A stretch of DNA of 64,000 bases from an uncultured Bacteroidales bacterium (GTDB lineage: Bacteria > Bacteroidota > Bacteroidia > Bacteroidales > UBA932). Numbering within the stretch: position 1 is the first letter of the stretch; every line of letters starts with the position of its first letter. Positions 8,558 to 17,183 of the stretch are shown piece after piece. A program made the position numbers and the translations under genes. The DNA is taken from positions 1 through 64,000 of the forward strand of contig ONII01000001.1 in the NCBI GenBank assembly GCA_900317845.1, read 5' to 3'. The notes beneath the pieces were generated by a model. The model was not told the DNA's origin. It did not search any database and saw only the letters and a program-made list of their open reading frames with translations.

Positions 8558-9016
8558 ATGAAAAAGTTACTCCTTATAGTGTTGCTCTTCCTCGTGGGAA
8601 CCGGTGCCGTCCGGGCACAGGATACCACCCGCGTGGCCCCCGTAGACTCCACCCTGGTGGGAAAAGACATCCTTTCCGTGATGGGGCCCGGTGTCACGGT
8701 GGACCAAACCCCTCTGGTGCGCCAAGCCCTGCAAAGCTACGTACTGAACAATGGAGAAAAACCCATTTCCGGCTACCGTATCCGTGTTTTCTACGACAAC
8801 GGACCGCAGGCCCGCGACAAAAGCGAGGCCATTGAACAGCTGCTCAAAAAACAGTTCCCGGAAGTAATGGTATACCGCTCGTTCGAAAGCCCCAACTACA
8901 AGGTGAGCATCGGCGATTTCCGCACCAAGGACGAGGCCCTGCGCATTTACAACGCCCTCAAGGGGACCTATCCCACCGCCTTCATCATCAAGGAAAGCAT
9001 CAATTACCCCCGCTAA
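8558..9016 (+). CDS. Secreted protein with SPOR-like domain
   Basis: 152 residues. Signal peptide ending near VRAQ, then a low-complexity linker and a C-terminal domain (about 75-150): YRIRVFYDNGPQARDKSEAIEQ, VMVYRSFESPNYKVSIGDF, KDEALRIYNALK. This is the SPOR pattern; in known cases SPOR binds denuded peptidoglycan glycans at the septum. The signal end implies a soluble periplasmic protein. It lies 2 bp after the lipoprotein gene and 3 bp before rpoN. Confidence 0.8.
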   Translation: MKKLLLIVLLFLVGTGAVRAQDTTRVAPVDSTLVGKDILSVMGPGVTVDQTPLVRQALQSYVLNNGEKPISGYRIRVFYDNGPQARDKSEAIEQLLKKQFPEVMVYRSFESPNYKVSIGDFRTKDEALRIYNALKGTYPTAFIIKESINYPR

Positions 9017-9019
9017 GTC

Positions 9020-10468
9020 ATGGCTGCCATCAAACAGGGACTTGAGCAAAAAATGCAGCAGAAGCTCTCACCGCTTCAAATTCAGACCATCAAGCTGATA
9101 GAGATGCCGGTGCAAGCCCTGGAGCAGCATGTCCGGGAGGTCCTGAACGACAATCCCGTCATAGACGACACCCCGCAAAAAGGAGAAGACGAGCCCCGCG
9201 ACGTCTCCATCTCGGAGGTGGAAGAAAAAGAGCAGGGCACGTCCATGGAAGACAGCTACGGTTCCCAGGACGACGACATCCCCGCCTACAACCTCCACGT
9301 GAACAACTGGGGCAAGGATGAGCGCCCGGAATACAACACCTTCTCCGTCAAGCAAAGTTTCACCCAAAGCCTGCAGGAGCAGCTGGGTTACCGGAACCTC
9401 ACGGAACATCAGCGCACCATTGCCTCCTTCATCATTGGCTCACTGGACGATGACGGCTACCTGCGCCGCGACATTGAGTCTCTGGTAGACGACCTTGCCT
9501 TCCGCGCCGGTGTAGAGGCCACTCCGGAAGAAGTGGAGCAAATGCTCCGGGTGGTCCAGGAGTTCGAGCCTTCCGGCGTGGGCGCACGAGACCTGCGGGA
9601 GTGCCTCCTGATTCAGCTGGAGAACAAGAAACGCACCCCGTCCGTTGAAAACGCCATCCGCGTACTGAGCGAGCAGTTCGACGCCTTCAAAAACAGGCAT
9701 TTCACCAAAATCATGAGCCGCCTGCACCTTTCCACGGACGAGCTCAAGGCCGTGATGGAGGAAATCCGTCGCCTGAATCCCTCCCCCGGCGGCCAAATTG
9801 ACGATTCCTACAACGACCAGGCCCAGCAGGTGGTGCCGGACTTTCGCCTGGACTACGAAAACGGGCAGCTGCTGCTGAGCATGCCGCGCTTCTCCATCCC
9901 GGAACTTCGGATTAACCAGAAGTACTCGGAAATCATGGAAACGGGCCGCGTGTCGGAGAACAAGGCCGACAAAGACGCCGCCAGCTTTGTCAAGCAGAAG
10001 ATTGATTCGGCCAAATGGTTCATCGAGGCCCTGCGCCAGCGCCAGAACACCCTGGAGAGCACCATGCGCGCCATCATCGACTACCAGCACGACTACTTTG
10101 TGGACGGGGACGAGAGTTCCCTGCGTCCCATGGTCCTCAAGGATATCGCAGAAATTACCGGCTTTGATATCTCCACCATCTCCCGCGTGGTGAACAGCAA
10201 GTGGATCGAGACCCACTTCGGGATTTTCCCGCTCAAATACTTCTTCTCCGAAGGACTGGAAAACAGTGAGGGTGAGGAAGTTTCTACCCGCGAAATCAAG
10301 AAGGCCCTGCGCGAAATGGTGGACGCCGAAGACAAACGAAATCCGCTCACGGACGACGAACTGGTAGAGGGCCTCTCCGCCAAGGGGTACAAGGTGGCTC
10401 GCCGCACCATCGCCAAGTACCGCGCCCTCCTGGACATCCCCACCGCCCGCCTCCGCCGGGAGCTCTAA
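9020..10468 (+). CDS. rpoN: RNA polymerase sigma-54 factor
   Basis: 482 residues. Region I is Gln/Leu-rich (KQGLEQKMQQKLSPLQIQTIKLIEMP). It is followed by an acidic region II, a core-binding domain with the GVGARDLRECLLIQL signature, a helix-turn-helix (ITGFDISTISRVVNSKWIET) and the C-terminal RpoN box ARRTIAKYR. Directs promoters needing AAA+ activators; none is encoded in this window. Third gene of a short operon with the two envelope genes. Confidence 0.95.
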   Translation: MAAIKQGLEQKMQQKLSPLQIQTIKLIEMPVQALEQHVREVLNDNPVIDDTPQKGEDEPRDVSISEVEEKEQGTSMEDSYGSQDDDIPAYNLHVNNWGKDERPEYNTFSVKQSFTQSLQEQLGYRNLTEHQRTIASFIIGSLDDDGYLRRDIESLVDDLAFRAGVEATPEEVEQMLRVVQEFEPSGVGARDLRECLLIQLENKKRTPSVENAIRVLSEQFDAFKNRHFTKIMSRLHLSTDELKAVMEEIRRLNPSPGGQIDDSYNDQAQQVVPDFRLDYENGQLLLSMPRFSIPELRINQKYSEIMETGRVSENKADKDAASFVKQKIDSAKWFIEALRQRQNTLESTMRAIIDYQHDYFVDGDESSLRPMVLKDIAEITGFDISTISRVVNSKWIETHFGIFPLKYFFSEGLENSEGEEVSTREIKKALREMVDAEDKRNPLTDDELVEGLSAKGYKVARRTIAKYRALLDIPTARLRREL

Positions 10469-10488
10469 CTCCCCCCCTCCTTTTTAGT

Positions 10489-10530
10489 CGCTGAAGGTCC
10501 ACGCCCTGGACCCTCAGCGCCCTCTTTTTA
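10489..10530 (+). terminator. Terminator between rpoN and mraZ
   Basis: 13-bp stem with one mismatch (CGCTGAAGGTCCA / TGGACCCTCAGCG), 5-nt loop, then CCCTCTTTTTA. Confidence 0.7.
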
Positions 10531-10546
10531 TGCCGCATAAAAATTG

Positions 10547-10581
10547 TGGAAAATTTTGGAAGAAAGTGTAAGAAAATGGAA
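10547..10581 (+). promoter_or_regulatory. MraZ operator: four 10-bp-spaced repeats
   Basis: TGGAA at 10547, 10557 and 10577, with TGTAA at 10567; each unit is exactly 10 bp from the next. Known MraZ operators are three to four TGGGN-like repeats with 5-nt spacers, i.e. 10-bp phase. The array ends 10 bp before the -7 box and covers the -33 region, so bound MraZ should repress the whole dcw cluster. Confidence 0.7.
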
Positions 10582-10590
10582 AACTTTTCT

Positions 10591-10598
10591 TACCTTTG
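10591..10598 (+). promoter_or_regulatory. -7 box TACCTTTG heading the dcw cluster
   Basis: Exact TAnnTTTG match 31 nt before the mraZ ATG; likely the main promoter for 15 kb of division and cell-wall genes. Confidence 0.65.
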
Positions 10599-10629
10599 TA
10601 ACCAAAGCGTGAAAGTATTAAGTTTAACT

Positions 10630-11094
10630 ATGGTCAGATTTTACGGAACAGCCAGCGGAAAAGTGGACGACAAGGGGCGCGTAGTGCTCCCTGCCGCCTT
10701 CCGTGACGCTATGGTGCGGGGCGGTTCCGAGAATATGGCCGTTGTCGTAAAAAAGAATGTCCAGCAGTGCTGCATCGACCTGTTCCCGGAAGAGGAATGG
10801 GAAAAAAGGAGCGGCAAAGTGCTGGAAGGCATTGATCCGGAACTGAATACTGAGGACGCTGACTTTTGGACCAAGTACAATGACGGCGTTTATACCCTGG
10901 TTCTGGATGGAAAACTGGGCCGGCTTAACATCCCGTCAGAGCTACTGGAAGGGGCAGGAATTACCAAAGAGGTAGTGTTTGGCGGTGTGGGCTACAAGCT
11001 TCAGATTTGGAATCCGGAGCTGCGCAAGTCCAGTCTTTTAAGCGACGAAAAGTTCAAAGAGACCGCTTCCAGACTATCCTCCAGAAACAAATAA
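10630..11094 (+). CDS. mraZ: Transcriptional regulator MraZ
   Basis: 154 residues from ATG 10630 (MVRFYGTASGKVDDKGRVVLP). Two AbrB/SpoVT-like modules, each with the DxxGR signature: DDKGRVVLPAAFR and DGKLGRLNIPSELL. Forms ring oligomers that bind the repeats seen at 10547-10581 and represses dcw transcription in studied bacteria. A longer frame from 10546 would run through operator and promoter, so it is rejected; a GTG at 10609 is possible but adds no conserved residues. Confidence 0.93.
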   Translation: MVRFYGTASGKVDDKGRVVLPAAFRDAMVRGGSENMAVVVKKNVQQCCIDLFPEEEWEKRSGKVLEGIDPELNTEDADFWTKYNDGVYTLVLDGKLGRLNIPSELLEGAGITKEVVFGGVGYKLQIWNPELRKSSLLSDEKFKETASRLSSRNK

Positions 11095-11107
11095 GGAGGA
11101 AGCAGGA

Positions 11108-12058
11108 ATGTCAGAATATCATATCCCTGTGCTCCTGGCGGAAAGTGTTTCCGCCCTGGTCACAAATCCCGATGGAATATACGCAGATGCCACTTTCGGA
11201 GGCGGTGGGCACACCGCTGCCATACTTTCACGCTTACATGATGGCGGAAAGCTCATCGCCTTCGATCGTGACTCTGACGCCCTGGCCAATGCGCCCAAGG
11301 ACGCACGGCTTACCCTGATTCACAACAACTTCCGCTTTATTGAGAATTATGCAGAAGAGTTGAGGAGATCCCTCGGCTACGCTCGGGATGACAAAAAGGG
11401 GCAGGGTATCTTCGATGGCGTATTGGCAGACCTGGGGGTAAGCTCCCATCAGTTCGATACGGCCGGGCGGGGATTCAGCTTCCGCTTTGAGGATGCACCG
11501 CTGGACATGCGCATGAACCAGCAGGCCCGCCTGACGGCGGAAGAAGTGGTAAACAGCTACCCGGAGGCAGACCTGGAGCGCATCCTGCGCCTGTACGGCG
11601 AGGTGGACGGCGCCCGCAATATGGCCCGCCTCATTGCCCAGGCACGCACCCAGGCGGCCCTCCACACCACCGGGGACCTGGACCGCGCCATTGCCCGGAT
11701 GCTCCCCAAAAACGCAGAGCACAAAGTGCTGGCCAAGGTGTACCAAGCCCTCCGAATTGAGGTAAACCAGGAGATGCGTTCCCTGGAGAAATTCCTGGAC
11801 GGCGCCACCCGCAGCCTCAAGCCGGGCGGAAGGCTGGTAGTCATCACCTACCACAGCCTGGAGGACCGCATGGTGAAGAACTTCATCAAAACGGGGAATG
11901 TGGACGGAGAGCAGCGCAAGGACGCCTTCGGGCGCATGCAGACACCGCTGGAGGCCGTGAACCGCAAACCGGTGGTCCCGGAGGAAAGTGAAATTGAGCG
12001 GAACACCCGCGCCCGCAGCGCCAAGCTCCGCATAGCGGAAAGGAGGACGGGCCAATGA
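11108..12058 (+). CDS. rsmH: 16S rRNA (cytosine-1402-N4)-methyltransferase
   Basis: 316 residues, formerly MraW. Methylates C1402 of 16S rRNA with SAM. SAM loop DATFGGGGHT; GVLADLGVSSHQFD; a C-terminal KPGGRLVVITYHSLEDR signature. A clear ribosome site AAGGAGGAAG precedes the start. Oddity: residues about 84-99 (EELRRSLGYARDDKKGQ) look like an insertion before the GVLADLGVSS strand and are encoded by a copy of the interspersed repeat described at 11365-11393. ATGA overlap with ftsL. Confidence 0.95.
   Translation: MSEYHIPVLLAESVSALVTNPDGIYADATFGGGGHTAAILSRLHDGGKLIAFDRDSDALANAPKDARLTLIHNNFRFIENYAEELRRSLGYARDDKKGQGIFDGVLADLGVSSHQFDTAGRGFSFRFEDAPLDMRMNQQARLTAEEVVNSYPEADLERILRLYGEVDGARNMARLIAQARTQAALHTTGDLDRAIARMLPKNAEHKVLAKVYQALRIEVNQEMRSLEKFLDGATRSLKPGGRLVVITYHSLEDRMVKNFIKTGNVDGEQRKDAFGRMQTPLEAVNRKPVVPEESEIERNTRARSAKLRIAERRTGQ
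11365..11393 (-). repeat. TGTCAT repeat captured in frame inside rsmH
   Basis: On the minus strand the 29 bp read TGTCATCCCGAGCGTAGC then CGAGGGATCTC, the same pattern as intergenic copies at 47237, 55046 and 56783. The reading frame of rsmH passes through it without a stop. Confidence 0.75.
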
Positions 12059-12396
12059 ACCTGAGTACCCTTTGGGAAGGCTTTAAAAACGCCTTCAAGG
12101 CACTACGGAACGGCGAATTCCTGCTTCGTATCCGCGCCGACAAATATTACATGCACATCATGTACCTGTTCCTGCTGATGTGGGTGACCATCCTCCTGAG
12201 CCTGCAGGTGGACAAAACACTCACCAAAGCCGGAGACAACCAGGCCGCCATTGACCAGCTGCGCATTCATCATGCCGAGAAAGAAGCCGCACTGGTGAAA
12301 CTGCACAGCGCATCGGCCGCCGAAACCAGACTGAAAGAACTGGGCGTGAACCTGACCCTGCCGCAGGAACCCGCCACCGTGATAAAGAAAAAATGA
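12055..12396 (+). CDS. ftsL: FtsL-like division protein
   Basis: 113 residues: short cytoplasmic N-terminus, one transmembrane helix (MYLFLLMWVTILLSLQ, about 37-52), then a periplasmic coiled coil (IDQLRIHHAEKEAALVKLHSASAAETRLKELG). This topology, together with position between rsmH and ftsI, identifies FtsL, which in known systems pairs with the DivIC/FtsB-type protein (a candidate is at 28830-29156). Overlaps both neighbours by 4 bp. Confidence 0.85.
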   Translation: MNLSTLWEGFKNAFKALRNGEFLLRIRADKYYMHIMYLFLLMWVTILLSLQVDKTLTKAGDNQAAIDQLRIHHAEKEAALVKLHSASAAETRLKELGVNLTLPQEPATVIKKK

Positions 12397-14483
12397 GCCG
12401 CAAACAGAGCGAAATACAGGACACCATAGAAAACCGCGACCGAATCCACGTGGTGATGTTCTTCCTGTCCCTGCTGTTCCTCTTCCTGGGACTGGCTATC
12501 CTGGTGCGCATCTGGCACATCCAGGCTACCTACACCGTGGACGAGCGGGTCATCAATTTGTTCCGCCCTGCCGTGCAAAAGCACGTGGACCATCCCGTGC
12601 GCGGCAAAATCCTGGCAAGCGACGGACGTCCGCTGGCCATATCGGCCCCTTTGTACGATATTTACATGGACTGCACGGTGCGCAAGGCCGAATATGCCGA
12701 GACCGGGAAGGACAGCCTGGAGCGCGCCTGGCAGAACAAGGCCCGCGACCTCTCCGTATACCTGAGCAACGAGTTCAGGGACAAGAGCGCCGAGGCTTAC
12801 GCCAAAGCCATCCTGGACGGCCGTGCACGCGGGGCCAAGTACCTCCGCATCCAGAAAAACGTGGACCTGAGCACCCTGGACAAGGTGAAAACCTTTCCCC
12901 TGTTCAAGGAAGGACCCTACACCGGCGGCTTTATTGTGGAAAAGCACGAGGAACGCATCTACCCCTACGACTCCCTGGCCCGCCGCGTAATCGGTTATGT
13001 GAAGGAGCAGAACCGCATTGGCCTGGAATCCAGCTTTGACAGCGAGCTCCACGGCCGCGAGGGCTATGAGTGGCGCCGCGTCACGGACAACAAACGCTGG
13101 GTGCGCGACCTGGACTCCACGCAGGTGAAGGTGCAGGACGGCAATGACATCCGTACCACCCTCAACGTAGACTTCCAGGACATTGCCGACAAAGCCCTCC
13201 GCGCACAGATTCAGGCCGATGACGAAGTCCGCGCCGGCATCTGCATTATCATGGAAGCCAAAACCGGCGCCATCCGCGCCATGGTAAACCTTTCCCGGGG
13301 CGATACTCCCCAAACCGTCCTGTGGGAAAGAGAGAACCTGATTCTCCGCGAGGTGGGCGAACAAGGCTCCGTAATGAAGACCGTCACCCTGGTTTCCCTG
13401 GTGGAAGACGGCTACGTGAAAACCCTGGACCAAACCATCCCCACCAACAACGGATTTGTCCCCGGCGGCTACAACCAGGACGTCCATATCCTGGACTATC
13501 AGCGGGAGACAGGACGCAGAGACATTACGGTGATGCACGGTTTCGAGATTTCCTCTAACTACGTATTCACCTGGCTGGCAGAAACTTACTACGGCAAGAA
13601 GCCGCAGGAGATGTTCGACCATCTGTATTCCTACCGCTTTGGCGAGGCCTTCGACTTTGATATCACCGGCATGGGCACCCCGGTCATCAACCGGCCAGGA
13701 ACCCCCAACTGGTCCAGGACCACCCTGGGAACCACCGCTTATGGCTATAGCGTAGCCGTTACACCACTGCACATTGCCACCTTCTACAACGGCATTGCCA
13801 ACAAGGGCCGCATGATGAAACCCTACCTGGTAGAAAGCGTGGAGAAAGACGGCAAGGTGCTCAAACGCTTCGAGCCCAGCGCCCTGAACAGCAGCATCTG
13901 CTCCCAGGCCACGGCCGATACCGTCACCCGCGCCCTGCGCTCCGTGGTGAACGAGGGTACCGCCACACGCCTGAAAAGCGCCAAACTCCCGGTTGCCGGC
14001 AAAACCGGCACCGCCCGCGTGGTGCTCTCACCCAAGGAAAGGGGCAGAAGCACCGACCCCTACAGCGACGAGTACGGCAGAAAGAAATTCCAGGGAACCT
14101 TTGTGGGTTTCTTCCCTGCCGATGCCCCCAAATATACCATCCTGGTCACGGTATACTCTTACCCCTCTCACCGGAACTTCTACGGCGGCACCAAACCCGC
14201 CCTGGCCGTCCGGGAGATTGTGGACAAGCTGTACGCCCTGGACGGTGAATGGGACGCCACGATCCGGTCTACCACCGCGCTTCCGCAGATGGAAAAGGAG
14301 ATTACGCTGAAAAAAGGGCTGGTACCGGACCTCAAAGGCTACGGCCTCAAGGATGCCTTGTACGCGCTGGAAACCCTGGGCATGCGCTGCCAGTACGAAG
14401 GCAGCGGCCATGTGGTGAGCCAGTCCCCCGCCCCCGGCACCAAAGCCAAAGCCGACCAAACCGTTAAACTGATACTGAAGTAA
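12393..14483 (+). CDS. ftsI: Septal peptidoglycan transpeptidase (PBP3 class) with PASTA domain
   Basis: 696 residues. One transmembrane helix near 20-40, PBP dimer domain, then the transpeptidase domain with S326-V-M-K329, S387-S388-N389 and K537-T538-G539. A single PASTA domain ends the protein (about 635-696, LVPDLKGYGLKDALYAL). Crosslinks septal peptidoglycan in the periplasm together with FtsW, encoded 4 kb downstream. The SxxK context EQGSVMK deviates from the usual PGSTFK. TAATG junction with murE. Confidence 0.95.
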   Translation: MSRKQSEIQDTIENRDRIHVVMFFLSLLFLFLGLAILVRIWHIQATYTVDERVINLFRPAVQKHVDHPVRGKILASDGRPLAISAPLYDIYMDCTVRKAEYAETGKDSLERAWQNKARDLSVYLSNEFRDKSAEAYAKAILDGRARGAKYLRIQKNVDLSTLDKVKTFPLFKEGPYTGGFIVEKHEERIYPYDSLARRVIGYVKEQNRIGLESSFDSELHGREGYEWRRVTDNKRWVRDLDSTQVKVQDGNDIRTTLNVDFQDIADKALRAQIQADDEVRAGICIIMEAKTGAIRAMVNLSRGDTPQTVLWERENLILREVGEQGSVMKTVTLVSLVEDGYVKTLDQTIPTNNGFVPGGYNQDVHILDYQRETGRRDITVMHGFEISSNYVFTWLAETYYGKKPQEMFDHLYSYRFGEAFDFDITGMGTPVINRPGTPNWSRTTLGTTAYGYSVAVTPLHIATFYNGIANKGRMMKPYLVESVEKDGKVLKRFEPSALNSSICSQATADTVTRALRSVVNEGTATRLKSAKLPVAGKTGTARVVLSPKERGRSTDPYSDEYGRKKFQGTFVGFFPADAPKYTILVTVYSYPSHRNFYGGTKPALAVREIVDKLYALDGEWDATIRSTTALPQMEKEITLKKGLVPDLKGYGLKDALYALETLGMRCQYEGSGHVVSQSPAPGTKAKADQTVKLILK

Positions 14484-15889
14484 TGAAACTGAGCGAAATC
14501 ATACGCGACACCGACGCTACCATCCTGCATGGCAATGCCGATACAGAAATCACCAGTCTGTGCAGTGACTCCCGGAAAGTAACCCCGGGCAGCCTCTTCT
14601 TTGCCGTAAAGGGATATGCCAGCGACGGCCATGCCTACATTCCGCAGGCCCTGGAAAACGGCGCTGCTGCGGTGGTCGATGGCAGCCGGAAGGCGGTGGC
14701 CCTGGCGGCCGATGCCTTCTACGGCCATCCGTCCGGAAAACTCACGCTCGTGGGCATTACCGGTACCAACGGAAAAACCACCACCGTGACGCTGCTCTAC
14801 AACCTGTTCCGGAGCCTGGGATACCCGTGCGGCCTCCTCTCCACCATCGCCAACTACGTGGGCGATGAACGCCTGGAGACGGAAAACACCACCGTGGACC
14901 CCATCACCCTGAACAGCCTCCTGGCCCGTATGGTGGACAAAGGCTGCGAATACTGCTTCATGGAGGTAAGTTCCATCGGGGTGGAGCAGGATCGCGTGAC
15001 CGGCCTGGAATTCAAGCTGGGCATCTTCTCCAACCTCACGCACGACCACCTGGACTACCACAAGACCTTTGCGGAGTACCTGCGCTGCAAAAAGCTGTTC
15101 TTTGACATGCTCCCAGAGAGCGCCATCGCCCTGATCAATGACGACGACCGTAACGGCCGCGTGATGGTGCAAAATACCAAGGCCCAGGTAGTTACCTACG
15201 CTGTCCAGGGCCTCGCGGACCACACCGCCCGCATCCTGGAACAGAACTTTGACGGCATGCTCCTCAAGATTGACGGGACGGACACCTGGTGCCGCCTGAT
15301 TGGCCGCCACAACGCCTACAACCTCCTGGCCATCTACAGTGCCGCCGTGAGCCTGGGTGCCGACCCTACGGAAACGCTGGTGGCCCTCTCGCGCCTGGAG
15401 AGCGCGCCCGGCCGCCTGGAGAACCTGAACGGTCCCAAGGACCTGTCGGTCATTGTGGACTATGCCCATACGCCCGATGCCCTGGAGAACGTGCTCACCA
15501 CCCTCCGCGACATTGCCCCGGAACGCACACTTGTGTGCCTGTTCGGCTGCGGCGGCGACCGCGACAAAACCAAGCGCCCGGAGATGGCGCAGGTGGCACA
15601 GAAAAAGGCCGACCGCATCATCATTACCTCTGACAACCCCCGCACGGAGGACCCGGAAGCCATTATTGCCGATATCCGCGCCGGATTGGACATCCAGGGA
15701 CGCGCCAAGACCCTGGTCATCACCGACCGTCGCGAAGCCATCCGTACGGCCATCCTCACGGCACCGGAAGGCGCCACCATCCTGCTGGCCGGCAAGGGGC
15801 ACGAGACCTACCAGATTATCGGCCATACCAAAAACCATTTCGACGAAAAAGAAATTGTGACTGAAACCTTTAAACTGCTTGCCCAATGA
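14483..15889 (+). CDS. murE: UDP-MurNAc-tripeptide synthetase (meso-DAP type)
   Basis: 468 residues. Adds the third stem-peptide residue. ATP loop GITGTNGKTTT; DYAHTPDALENVL; and the DNPR motif (TSDNPRTEDP) that in this family selects meso-diaminopimelate rather than lysine, so the wall is predicted to be DAP-type. Overlaps mraY by 4 bp. Confidence 0.95.
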   Translation: MKLSEIIRDTDATILHGNADTEITSLCSDSRKVTPGSLFFAVKGYASDGHAYIPQALENGAAAVVDGSRKAVALAADAFYGHPSGKLTLVGITGTNGKTTTVTLLYNLFRSLGYPCGLLSTIANYVGDERLETENTTVDPITLNSLLARMVDKGCEYCFMEVSSIGVEQDRVTGLEFKLGIFSNLTHDHLDYHKTFAEYLRCKKLFFDMLPESAIALINDDDRNGRVMVQNTKAQVVTYAVQGLADHTARILEQNFDGMLLKIDGTDTWCRLIGRHNAYNLLAIYSAAVSLGADPTETLVALSRLESAPGRLENLNGPKDLSVIVDYAHTPDALENVLTTLRDIAPERTLVCLFGCGGDRDKTKRPEMAQVAQKKADRIIITSDNPRTEDPEAIIADIRAGLDIQGRAKTLVITDRREAIRTAILTAPEGATILLAGKGHETYQIIGHTKNHFDEKEIVTETFKLLAQ

Positions 15890-17178
15890 TTTATCATTTG
15901 TTCCAATACCTGGAATCCGTAGGGGTCGACTTTCCCGGCATCGGCCTGATGAACTTCCTTTCTTTCCGTGCCATGCTGGCGGCCGTAACGGCCGTGCTGG
16001 TATCCATGCTCGCGGGGAAGCGCATCATCCGTCGTCTGCAGCTGCTGCAGATCGGCGAGACCGTGCGCGACCTGGGCCTGGAAGGACAAATCCAGAAGAA
16101 AGGGACCCCCACGATGGGCGGCATCATCATCATTGTGTCCATCCTCTCGGGTGTGCTGCTGTTCTGCGACCTTACCAACATCTACGTGCTGCTGCTTATC
16201 GTGAGCACCCTCTGGTGCGGTGCACTGGGCTTTGCCGATGACTACATCAAGGTGTTCAAACACAACAAGGAAGGCATGTCGGAGCATGGAAAACTCATCG
16301 GCCAGGTGCTCCTGGGCCTGCTGGTGGGCCTCACCGTATGGATGAGCCCGGACATTGTGGTCCGTGAAAAAGTGGCCGTGGAAACCAGTGTTGAGCACAC
16401 CCTGGAAACGGAGACCACCGTCACCAGCGGCCGGTATGTGGAAGAAGATGTGGTAAAGAGCACCAAGACCACCATCCCCTTTGTGAAGAACCATGAGTTC
16501 GACTACCGCTGGCTCTCGCCGGTAAAGGGCGCCTGGGGCTGGTACGCCAAATGGGCCATCTACGTGCTCATGATTGTCCTGGTTATCACCGCCTGCTCCA
16601 ACGGAACCAACCTCACCGACGGCCTGGACGGCCTGGCGGCAGGGACATCGGCCATTGTGGGCGTGGTCCTGGGCGTAATAGCCTGGCTGGGCGGCAACCT
16701 GATTGACTCCAACTTCCTGAATATCATGTATATCCCGGGGTCGGGCGAGATTGCCATCTTCATGAGTGCCTTTGTGGGAGCGCTCATCGGCTTCCTGTGG
16801 TACAACTCCTTCCCCGCCCAGGTGTTTATGGGCGACACGGGGAGCCTCGCCATTGGCGGTATCATCGGCGTGAGCGCCGTGCTCATGCGGAAAGAACTCC
16901 TGATTCCCCTCCTCTGCGGCGTCTTCTTTGCCGAGAGCCTGTCGGTGCTCCTGCAGCGCTTCTACTTCAAGTACACCAAGAAGAAAAAAGGCGTGGGCAC
17001 CCGCATCTGGAGCATGACCCCGCTCCACCACCACTATCAGGACAAAAAGGCGCCGGACGGGCCGGTGATTTTCAAAAAGCCCGTTCCCGCCCAACACGAA
17101 GCAAAAATCACCGTCCGCTTTTGGATTGTAGGAATTATACTGGCAGTTAGTACGTTAGCATTGTTAAAGATCAGATAA
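15886..17178 (+). CDS. mraY: Phospho-MurNAc-pentapeptide translocase
   Basis: 430 residues, multi-pass membrane enzyme making lipid I. Diagnostic GFADDYIKV, NGTNLTDGLDGLAAGT and the C-terminal HHHYQ. Carries the large extracytoplasmic insertion (about 160-210, Thr/Val/Glu-rich) typical of Bacteroidetes MraY, which makes it longer than the enterobacterial protein (360). Confidence 0.95.
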   Translation: MIYHLFQYLESVGVDFPGIGLMNFLSFRAMLAAVTAVLVSMLAGKRIIRRLQLLQIGETVRDLGLEGQIQKKGTPTMGGIIIIVSILSGVLLFCDLTNIYVLLLIVSTLWCGALGFADDYIKVFKHNKEGMSEHGKLIGQVLLGLLVGLTVWMSPDIVVREKVAVETSVEHTLETETTVTSGRYVEEDVVKSTKTTIPFVKNHEFDYRWLSPVKGAWGWYAKWAIYVLMIVLVITACSNGTNLTDGLDGLAAGTSAIVGVVLGVIAWLGGNLIDSNFLNIMYIPGSGEIAIFMSAFVGALIGFLWYNSFPAQVFMGDTGSLAIGGIIGVSAVLMRKELLIPLLCGVFFAESLSVLLQRFYFKYTKKKKGVGTRIWSMTPLHHHYQDKKAPDGPVIFKKPVPAQHEAKITVRFWIVGIILAVSTLALLKIR

Positions 17179-17183
17179 AAGAT

